Positions 34,901 through 40,004 of a stretch of DNA of 40,004 bases are shown here, one piece after another (the stretch's first letter is position 1; every line of letters starts with the position of its first letter). The translations under genes were made by a program, and so were the position numbers. Origin of the DNA: Nostoc sp. 'Peltigera membranacea cyanobiont' 210A (GTDB lineage Bacteria; Cyanobacteriota; Cyanobacteriia; Cyanobacteriales; Nostocaceae); the NCBI RefSeq assembly GCF_002246015.1, contig NZ_NOLJ01000008.1:294213-334216 (forward strand), given 5' to 3'. Below the pieces are notes generated by a model that had not been told where the DNA came from, did no database searches, and worked only from the letters and a program-made list of their open reading frames with translations.

Positions 34901-37491
34901 GCAATACCCCCGCCTCGACGGTAGGATATGCGATTCACGGTATGGTGCTATGTGCTTTTTTGAGCGAAGTTGAAACTGGCTACAAGTTTGGTTGTTTAAC
35001 TCTCTCGTTGCTAGAAAAATTGAACGAGCGAAGTATATGTCTCCCTTTAAGCCTCTTTGGGGCTTTCATCCAACATCGCCAGCAATCGTTTTTGGCAACG
35101 CTATCGACGCTGAAAGATAGCTACACCAATGGTATGGAAACAGGCAGTTTTCTGTACGCTGGCTACAGCATACAATGTTACGAGCATATAGCGCTGTTCG
35201 CTGGTGTAAATTTAAATACGTTGTCAGCCGAATTAGTTCCTTACAGTGTGGTTCTGACTCAGGCGAAACAAAATGCGGCGTGTATTTTATTGGATACAGT
35301 GCGGCAAGTGGTGGAGAATTTGAGAGAAACAGGGAGCCAACCCCATCGCTTAATAGGCACTGCCTACGATGAAACAATTATGCTGCCAAAGCACCAGCAG
35401 GATAACGATTTCACCGCGATCGCCTACACCTATACCTACAAACTGATGCTTGCTGCTCTCTGGGGCAATTATCATGCTGCTCTTGACTATATCACCGGAA
35501 TCAAGCCCTATTTTATGGCAGCAGCAGGGGCAGTACATATTCCCGTTTTCCATTTTTATGCTGCCCTCACATACCTAGCACTCTTCCCCACCCAGCCAGA
35601 AGCAGAGCAAGCCCAAACTCTTCTTGAGGCGCAAATTCACCAAACAATTCTGCATCAATGGGCAGAAAATGCCCCGATGAATCACTTGCATAAATGGTAT
35701 CTAGTGGAGGCTGAACGGTATCGAGTCTTGGGTGAAAAAGCCGTAGCCAGTGAGTGTTATGACCAAGCCATTGCTCTGGCTAAAACACATCAGTTTATTA
35801 ATGAAGAAGCCTTAGCCAATGAACTGGCGGCAAAATTTTACCTTGACTGGGGCAAACAGCGTATTGCTGGGGAATACATGATTGAAGCCTACTACAGCTA
35901 TATTAGTTGGGGTGCAAAAGCCAAAGTTGCTGACTTAGAAAGACGCTATCCCCAACTGCTTGCTCCCATCCTCCAGCAAACCCGTTCTCCCCTGTCAATT
36001 AATGAAACTATCTTGGCGCTGGGGAATGTCATATCCACTAGTTCCCCCACTTCCAACAGCAATGTCTCTGTTGCTTTAGATTTAGCTGCCATTCTCAAAG
36101 CTTCCCAAGCTATCTCAGGGGAAATCGAACTCGAAAAATTGCTCTCAGTATTGCTGGCGATCGTCATTGAAAATGCAGGGGCTGATAAATGCGTATTAAT
36201 GCTTTTGCAAGACAAGCGCCTATCGATCAAAGGGTCAATTACCCTGGCGACAGAGCCAGTGGTGTTGCAGAGCCTTCCCGTTGAAGATAGCCAGGATATT
36301 CCCCTGAAGTTGATTTACAAAGTCTTGCACAAGAGGCAGACCACTATGTTAATTGATGCAAGTGCCGATCCGACCTTAGCCAATGACCCCTATATTATTC
36401 GTCAGCAGCCTAAGAGTATCTTGTGTAGCCCGATTTTGCATCAAGGTAAGTTGATGGGCATTTTATATCTAGAAAATAACTTAGTGACGGGGGCATTTAC
36501 AAGCGATCGCTTACAAGTTCTCAATTTCCTCACTACTCAAGCAGCAATTTCTCTAGAAAATTCACTATTATATCATAAATTAGAGGACTATTCTCATACT
36601 CTGGAGCAAAAAGTAGAAAAGCGCACCCAGGAAATCACAGAAAAAGCCACTCAGCTAGAATCAACACTGGAGAAACTTTACTCGACTCAATCCCAACTAA
36701 TTCAATCCGAAAAAATGTCCGGTTTAGGACAGTTAGTTGCTGGGATTGCTCATGAAATTAATAATCCGATTAATTTCATCTATGGCAACTTACAACCAGC
36801 AAGTGAATATGTGGCATCTTTAATTGAATTAAATAATTTATATCAAGAACTTTATCCGCAACCATTGCCAGAAATTGCCGAAAAAATCGCCGACATTGAG
36901 CTAGAATTTATATCTAATGATTTACAAAAGCTCCTGTTATCGATGAGAGTAGGAGCAGATCGCATCCGTAAAATTGTGCTGTCACTGCGAAACTTTTCCC
37001 GTTTGGATGAATCAGAAATAAAATCAGTAGACATTCACTCTGGCATTGATAGTACGCTGTTAATTTTGCAGCATCGACTTCAAAGTAATAGTAAACATCC
37101 AGAGATTGCAGTTATTCAAAAATATGGTCAACTCCCTTTAGTTAATTGTTATGCCTCTGCTCTGAATCAAGTATTTATGAATATTATCAATAATGCCATT
37201 GATGCTTTAGAAGAATCAGATATAAATCGCCAACCGACTATTATAATTCAGACGGAATTCAGAGAAGCAAAAAAGGTAGTTATCCGCATTGTAGACAACG
37301 GCATAGGGATGAGCGAGTCAGTGCAGAATAAGATATTTAATCCATTTTTTACGACGAAATCAATAGGTAGCGGTACAGGTTTAGGATTATCAACTAGCTA
37401 TTCGATTGTGGTAGAAAAACATGGGGGTAATTTAAGTTGCAATTCTGCACCAGGAGAAGGTACAGAATTTATCATTGAAATTCCGTTATAG
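31939..37491 (+). CDS. Ser/Thr kinase - AAA ATPase - GAF - histidine kinase (giant kinase, copy 2)
   Basis: An 1850-residue paralogue of the gene before it. Kinase residues are Lys40, Asp136 in HKDIKPAN and Asp155 in IDFSIAS. Walker A is GFSGIGKT at 372-379, about 40 residues later than in copy 1 because a repeat element is inserted in frame at 32916-33031. The kinase, ATPase and GAF (~1380-1535) parts are close to copy 1. The helical region (~650-1350) is clearly more divergent. There is no PAS domain: the GAF runs via a coiled coil (LEDYSHTLEQKVEKRTQEIT) into a different transmitter (SEKMSGLGQLVAGIAHEINN, His1605; ATPase motifs VDNGIGMSES and GSGTGLGLSTSYSIV). The kinase should be soluble. 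Signal and targets are unknown. The gene ends 5 bp before the direct repeat of the four-helix cassette. Confidence 0.92.
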   Translation: MVSTIVNIPGYQVSEELYNGSRTQVYRGVRETDSLAVVIKLLKNPYPNFSELLSFRNQYTIAKNLNSPLIVQTYSLEPYQNGYALVMEDFGGISLKNYFTSDQGRYIASGEEFLEIAIALCNTLDVLYRDRIIHKDIKPANILINPQTKQVKLIDFSIASLLPRETQTLINPNVLEGTLAYISPEQTGRMNRGIDYRTDFYSLGVTFYELLTGVLPFQSNDPMELVHCHIAKIAPLVSETNSEIPSVISKIVSKLMAKNAKDRYQSALGLRFDLENCLHQLQLDGIISGFEIGERDVCDRFIIPDKLYGRETEVSTLLQAFERVANPPMSHARCYPAGTLKANKSGNPPNALAPLSKGGHGHRGVEMILVAGFSGIGKTAIVNEVHKPIVRQRGYFIKGKYDQFQRNIPFSAFVQAFRDLMGQLLSENDTQIQQWRNEILSAVGENGQVIIEVIPELSRIIGEQPPAIELSGTAAENRFNLLFQKFTQIFTTAEHPLVIFLDDLQWADSASLKLMQLLMADTGHLLLIGAYRDNEVNPVHPLMLTLNEIEKTQTTINIITLVPLNQKTVNQLVADTLKCSQDLASPLSRLVFQKTQGNPFFSIQFLKALHQELLIKFNFESGYWQCDLAQVNQQAVTDDVVEFMALQLDKLPLATQNILKLASCIGNQFDLATLAIVSEQCQIDAAAALWKALQEGLILPISEVYKFYQGEESEQLALSYQNIEKKIAKYAFLHDRVQQAAYFLISDEQKTATHLKIGQLLRENLSELEIEEKLFDLVGHLNLGIELISQASDRQALAQLNFKAGSKAKNATAYTAARVYFQTGIALLQPDCWQTQYELALNLHLAVTEASYLNSDFESMEEMAGVVLQNAQTIFDKVKIYEIKIVALTAQSQILGAIAVGADVLSQLGVDLPSAPESAEIGKALEYLKEQLQGREIPELIDLPVMSDRTAQAAMQLLGILFAPVLLGNPGLMPLLSATMVRLSLQFGNTPASTVGYAIHGMVLCAFLSEVETGYKFGCLTLSLLEKLNERSICLPLSLFGAFIQHRQQSFLATLSTLKDSYTNGMETGSFLYAGYSIQCYEHIALFAGVNLNTLSAELVPYSVVLTQAKQNAACILLDTVRQVVENLRETGSQPHRLIGTAYDETIMLPKHQQDNDFTAIAYTYTYKLMLAALWGNYHAALDYITGIKPYFMAAAGAVHIPVFHFYAALTYLALFPTQPEAEQAQTLLEAQIHQTILHQWAENAPMNHLHKWYLVEAERYRVLGEKAVASECYDQAIALAKTHQFINEEALANELAAKFYLDWGKQRIAGEYMIEAYYSYISWGAKAKVADLERRYPQLLAPILQQTRSPLSINETILALGNVISTSSPTSNSNVSVALDLAAILKASQAISGEIELEKLLSVLLAIVIENAGADKCVLMLLQDKRLSIKGSITLATEPVVLQSLPVEDSQDIPLKLIYKVLHKRQTTMLIDASADPTLANDPYIIRQQPKSILCSPILHQGKLMGILYLENNLVTGAFTSDRLQVLNFLTTQAAISLENSLLYHKLEDYSHTLEQKVEKRTQEITEKATQLESTLEKLYSTQSQLIQSEKMSGLGQLVAGIAHEINNPINFIYGNLQPASEYVASLIELNNLYQELYPQPLPEIAEKIADIELEFISNDLQKLLLSMRVGADRIRKIVLSLRNFSRLDESEIKSVDIHSGIDSTLLILQHRLQSNSKHPEIAVIQKYGQLPLVNCYASALNQVFMNIINNAIDALEESDINRQPTIIIQTEFREAKKVVIRIVDNGIGMSESVQNKIFNPFFTTKSIGSGTGLGLSTSYSIVVEKHGGNLSCNSAPGEGTEFIIEIPL
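32916..33031 (+). repeat. In-frame repeat element with 13-bp terminal inverted repeats
   Basis: CCCCCCTATGTCC (32916-32928) is mirrored exactly by GGACATAGGGGGG (33019-33031). The 116-bp element between kinase and ATPase domains is absent from copies 1 and 3. It adds about 36 codons (NPPMSHARCYPAGTLKANKS, then GNPPNALAPLSKGGHGHRGV) and keeps the frame. Inside is a GC-rich dispersed motif (GTCGGGAAACCCGCCCAACG) familiar from Nostoc-type genomes, apparently nested in an outer repeat. Confidence 0.85.
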
Positions 37492-37512
37492 TACCCGAAT
37501 TTCTCACTCATA

Positions 37513-37556
37513 GGGTGGGAGGTGTGGGAGGTGTGGGGAGTGTGGGAGGTGTGGGA
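37513..37556 (+). repeat. G-rich array, left end of cassette
   Basis: Tandem GTGGGAG / GTGTGGG-type units. It is the inverted counterpart of the C-rich array at 37985-38041. Confidence 0.85.
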
Positions 37557-37565
37557 AGATGAAGA

Positions 37566-37982
37566 ATGGAGCGGTCGAAATTAAAGAAAATGGAAGAAAA
37601 AGGGAAAAAGTATTTTAGAACTCATGAGGATTTAGCCATTTATCAATTAGCATTTGAGACAGCAATGCAAATTTTTGAATATTCTAAAAAGTTCCCAGTT
37701 GAAGAAAAATATTCATTAACTGACCAAATTCGTCGCTCCTCTCGCTCTGTCTGTGCAAATATGGCAGAGGCTTGGAGAAAACGGCGATATAAAGCCGCTT
37801 TTGTCGCTAAACTGAATGATTGTGAAGCAGAGGCAGCAGAAACTCAAGTTTGGTTAAAGTTTGCTGTGAAATGTCAATATCTTACAGTCGAACAAGGAAG
37901 AGAACTCTACGCTCCTTACAATCAAGTCCTTAGTGGATTAGTCAAGATGATTACCTATCCAGATGATTGGTTACTTGACTAA
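37566..37982 (+). CDS. Four-helix-bundle (S23-like) protein
   Basis: A 138-residue helical protein of the four-helix-bundle family first seen in 23S rRNA intervening sequences. The first helix contains FRTHEDLAIYQLAFETAMQI, the second the signature LTDQIRRSSRSVCANMAEAW, the third FVAKLNDCEAEAAETQVWLK and the fourth LYAPYNQVLSGLVKMITYP. The family is often found as stray single genes and includes Avd, a helper of diversity-generating retroelements. No reverse transcriptase is nearby here, so an Avd role is not supported. The start may be the first ATG (37566) or the Met at 37593 (MEEKGKKYF), where family homology begins. The gene is framed by inverted G-rich and C-rich arrays and a 12-bp direct repeat and interrupts the gap between two giant kinases. 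Its function is unknown; it probably binds nucleic acid. Confidence 0.88.
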   Translation: MERSKLKKMEEKGKKYFRTHEDLAIYQLAFETAMQIFEYSKKFPVEEKYSLTDQIRRSSRSVCANMAEAWRKRRYKAAFVAKLNDCEAEAAETQVWLKFAVKCQYLTVEQGRELYAPYNQVLSGLVKMITYPDDWLLD

Positions 37983-37984
37983 AT

Positions 37985-38041
37985 TCCCACACCTCCCACA
38001 CCTCCCACACCTCCCACACTCCCCACACTCCCCACACTCCC
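37985..38041 (+). repeat. C-rich array, right end of cassette
   Basis: Repeated CCCACACCT units followed by CCCACACTC units. It is reverse complementary to the left array and could form a long stem enclosing the gene. Confidence 0.85.
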
Positions 38042-38044
38042 TGA

Positions 38045-38064
38045 ATTTCTCACTTGTGAGAAAT
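38045..38064 (+). other. Perfect hairpin at the cassette junction
   Basis: ATTTCTCAC-TT-GTGAGAAAT. The left half is repeated at the other end of the cassette, so the insertion point was the centre of this hairpin. Confidence 0.7.
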
Positions 38065-38079
38065 GCAGGTTTAAGGTTC

Positions 38080-38117
38080 AGATCCCCGACAACTTTCGCG
38101 AAGTCAGGGATCTTTTT
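38080..38117 (+). terminator. Terminator-like hairpin before giant kinase copy 3
   Basis: AGATCCCCGAC (38080-38090) with GTCAGGGATCT (38103-38113), one mismatch, the same loop as at 31846-31883, then T's. It is a second copy of that element. Confidence 0.75.
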
Positions 38118-38155
38118 GGGAATACTAAATTTGGAAGTTTCACAGATTTAGCAAC
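38118..38155 (+). promoter_or_regulatory. 38-bp conserved leader, copy 3
   Basis: GGGAATACTAAATTTGGAAG...CAGATTTAGCAAC, ending at the ATG of giant kinase copy 3; one base different from the copy 2 leader. Confidence 0.7.
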
Positions 38156-40004
38156 ATGGTGAGTATCTTTATAAATATTCCCGGATATCGCATTAGTGAA
38201 GAACTCTACAATGGTTCCAGAACCCTAGTTTATCGAGGGGTTCGAGAGACTGACTCATTACCGGTAGTGACTAAACTGCTGAAAAATCCTTATCCGGGTT
38301 TCAGCGAACTCTTATCGTTTCGCAATCAGTACACCATAGCTAAAAATCTTAACTCACCGTTAATCGTCCAAACTTATAGCCTAGAATCCTACCAAAATGG
38401 CTATGCGTTGGTGATGGAAGATTTTGGGGGGATTTCTCTCAAAGATTATTTCACCTCATCAGGGATGGAATATATCGCGTCTAGTGAAGAATTTTTAGAA
38501 ATAGCGATCGCACTGTGCAACACCTTAGATATACTCTACCGAGAGCGGATTATTCATAAAGATATCAAACCCGCCAATGTTTTAATTAATCCCGAAACCA
38601 AACAAGTTAAATTAATTGACTTTAGTATTGCATCCCTACTACCACGAGAAACGCAGACACTAATCAATCCCAATGTATTAGAAGGGACACTAGCTTATAT
38701 TTCCCCAGAACAAACAGGAAGAATGAATCGGGGAATTGACTATCGGACTGATTTTTATTCTCTGGGTGTGACATTCTACGAGTTACTCACTGGAGTTTTA
38801 CCATTTCAATCAAACGATCCGATGGAGTTGGTACATTCTCATATTGCCAAACCAGCGCCTTTAGTACATGAAATTAACCCACTAATCCCGTCTGTAATCT
38901 CAGAGATTGTCAGTAAATTGATGGCAAAAAATGCTGAAGACAGATATCAGAGTGCTTTGGGATTGAAGTTTGATTTAGAAAATTGTTTATATCAGCTACA
39001 AGTTGATGGTATAATTAAGGGTTTTCAAATTGCACAGAGGGATCTGTGCGATCGCTTTATTATCCCTGATAAACTTTATGGACGAGAAACAGAAGTAGAA
39101 ACTCTTCTGCAAGCATTTGAGCGCGTTAGTACAGGTGCGACAGAAATGATGCTGGTGGCTGGTTTTTCGGGTATTGGTAAAACCGTTGTAGTTAACGAAG
39201 TTCATAAACCAATCGTCAAAAAGCGCGGTTATTTTATCAAAGGGAAATATGACCAATTTCAACGAAATATTCCCTTTAGTGCTTTTGTGCAAGCCTTCCG
39301 CGATTTAATGGGGCAATTATTAACCGAAAGCGATGCTCAAATCCAGCAATTTAAAACCAATATTTTAGCGGCTGTAGGTGATAATGGACAGGTAATTATT
39401 GAAGTTATCCCCGAATTAGAAAGAATTATTGGTCAACAACCACCTGCTACAGAATTATCAGGAACTGCCGCCCAAAATCGGTTTAATTTATTATTTCAGA
39501 AATTTACCCAAGTCTTTACCAGTGAAAAACATCCATTAGTGATGTTTTTAGATGATTTGCAATGGGCTGATTCAGCATCGTTGATGTTAATACAGTTATT
39601 AATGGCTGATACAAAACATCTGTTCTTAATTGGTGCTTATCGTGATAACGAAGTCAATTCAGCACATCCATTAATGTTGACTTTGAATGATATCCAAAAA
39701 ACAGCAGCCACAATTCATACGATTACTTTAGCGCCTCTGAGTCAATCGCAACTGAATCAATTAGTGGTTGATACACTTAAATGTACAACAGATTCGGCAT
39801 TACCTGTTTCTCAATTGGTATTTCAGAAAACTCAAGGTAATCCGTTTTTTGCCATACAGTTTCTCAAGGCATTACACCAAGATGGATTAATTGAATTCAC
39901 CCCCCCAACCCTCCCTTACCAAGCTAGGGTGGACACACAAGTTATCGAATTACCCCACCCTAACCCTCCCCTTGGAAAGGGGAGGGAACTAGATTTTCTT
40001 GTTT
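38156..40004 (+). CDS. Ser/Thr kinase - AAA ATPase - (histidine kinase), giant kinase copy 3, N-terminal part
   Basis: Starts at ATG 38156 (MVSIFINIPGYRISEELYNG) and is open to the right edge: 616 codons without a stop. The kinase domain has Lys40 (in VVTKLLKNP; the other copies have VVIK or IVIK), His134 and Asp136 in HKDIKPAN, and IDFSIAS. Walker A GFSGIGKT is at 336-343 and LDDLQWAD follows. It lacks the 116-bp insertion of copy 2. Homology to copies 1 and 2 runs up to HQDGLIEF and then breaks at about 39899 into a dispersed repeat read as TPPTLPYQARVDTQV and LPHPNPPLGKGRE. Whether the frame returns to the ATPase sequence cannot be seen. It could be an intact gene with an in-frame insertion or a gene broken beyond the edge. 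Confidence 0.85.
   Translation, partial: MVSIFINIPGYRISEELYNGSRTLVYRGVRETDSLPVVTKLLKNPYPGFSELLSFRNQYTIAKNLNSPLIVQTYSLESYQNGYALVMEDFGGISLKDYFTSSGMEYIASSEEFLEIAIALCNTLDILYRERIIHKDIKPANVLINPETKQVKLIDFSIASLLPRETQTLINPNVLEGTLAYISPEQTGRMNRGIDYRTDFYSLGVTFYELLTGVLPFQSNDPMELVHSHIAKPAPLVHEINPLIPSVISEIVSKLMAKNAEDRYQSALGLKFDLENCLYQLQVDGIIKGFQIAQRDLCDRFIIPDKLYGRETEVETLLQAFERVSTGATEMMLVAGFSGIGKTVVVNEVHKPIVKKRGYFIKGKYDQFQRNIPFSAFVQAFRDLMGQLLTESDAQIQQFKTNILAAVGDNGQVIIEVIPELERIIGQQPPATELSGTAAQNRFNLLFQKFTQVFTSEKHPLVMFLDDLQWADSASLMLIQLLMADTKHLFLIGAYRDNEVNSAHPLMLTLNDIQKTAATIHTITLAPLSQSQLNQLVVDTLKCTTDSALPVSQLVFQKTQGNPFFAIQFLKALHQDGLIEFTPPTLPYQARVDTQVIELPHPNPPLGKGRELDFLV
39899..40004 (+). repeat. Dispersed repeat inserted in giant kinase copy 3
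   Basis: The sequence leaves the homology of the other two copies here. It contains CCCTCCCCTT (39964-39973) pairing with AAGGGGAGGG (39977-39986) over a 3-nt loop, typical of abundant cyanobacterial palindromic repeats. It continues past the window edge with the frame still open. Confidence 0.7.

Larger units (their letters stand above)
37497..38054 (+). mobile_element. Insertion-like cassette carrying a four-helix-bundle gene
   Basis: A perfect 12-bp direct repeat GAATTTCTCACT flanks the segment (37497-37508 and 38043-38054), as a target-site duplication would. Just inside are G-rich (37513-37556) and C-rich (37985-38041) arrays that are inverted copies of each other, and between them one gene (37566-37982). 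Without the 546-bp unit, the site would read as an uninterrupted hairpin ATTTCTCAC-TT-GTGAGAAAT, still present at 38045-38064. No transposase is encoded, so movement would need help in trans. Confidence 0.6.

Noticed and set aside
34586..35553. Several antisense open frames inside giant kinase copy 2
   Set aside because: They shadow a long, domain-rich reading frame and have no features of their own.
37566..37982. Avd subunit of a diversity-generating retroelement
   Set aside because: No reverse transcriptase or template/variable repeat pair was seen in the window; the protein fits the general S23-like family instead.
37963..38151. Open frame with PHLPHLPHSPHS repeats
   Set aside because: It is simply the translation of the C-rich array at the end of the four-helix cassette.

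Overview
The window looks like chromosome of a filamentous, probably heterocyst-forming cyanobacterium (Nostoc/Anabaena/Calothrix type). The evidence is frequent HIP1 octamers (GCGATCGC), short tandem heptamer repeats in many intergenic gaps, an AT-rich low-GC style, a cyanobacterial TamB-like protein, a DUF3110 protein, a PatA-type regulator, a cyanobacteriochrome phototaxis receptor and giant Ser/Thr kinase-ATPase-histidine kinase proteins. No tRNA, rRNA or CRISPR array was recognised.

Layout. 1-542 (-) is the N-terminus of a TamB-family protein that runs off the left edge. 902-4630 is a small accessory patch with plasmid- or integrative-element-like genes: a tyrosine recombinase, a ParA ATPase, a broken second integrase, a ribbon-helix-helix-like small protein with an 11-bp inverted repeat beside it that could be its operator, and a SAP-domain protein. 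4958-6464 holds a DUF3110 protein and MurQ (MurNAc-6-phosphate etherase), whose start codon sits at the end of a heptamer repeat tract. 7084-17066 is a complete Pix-type phototaxis/chemotaxis cluster in the order pixG, pixH, pixI, pixJ, pixL: PatA-like regulator, CheY, CheW, methyl-accepting receptor with three bilin-binding-type GAF domains, hybrid CheA. 17098-19902 (-) holds a Uma2 nuclease-fold protein and half of a polyamine-type ABC transporter (permease and binding protein). 20241-40004 (+) is a sensory block: an orphan solute-binding lipoprotein, a histidine kinase split by an internal deletion, a REC-PAS-histidine kinase, then three tandem copies of a ~1900-residue Ser/Thr kinase / AAA-type ATPase / helical repeat / GAF / histidine kinase. 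The third copy runs off the right edge.

How the parts may work together. The Pix cluster should sense red and green light and pass phosphate from PixL to PixG/PixH to steer type IV pilus motility. The downstream block could couple binding of a periplasmic solute to several kinases, but that is inferred only from gene order.

The most unusual part is the kinase triplication. Each copy has the same 38-bp leader directly before its start codon. The copies are mosaic: helical regions diverge and the C-terminal transmitters were exchanged. They have also been hit by small repeat elements: a 116-bp inverted-repeat element inserted in frame in copy 2, another dispersed repeat read in frame in copy 3, and between copies 2 and 3 a four-helix-bundle-protein gene in a cassette with G-rich/C-rich inverted ends and a perfect 12-bp direct flanking repeat. 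A degraded relative of that four-helix gene lies directly before pixL. This supports the idea that the four-helix gene moves, or is moved, as a compact unit.
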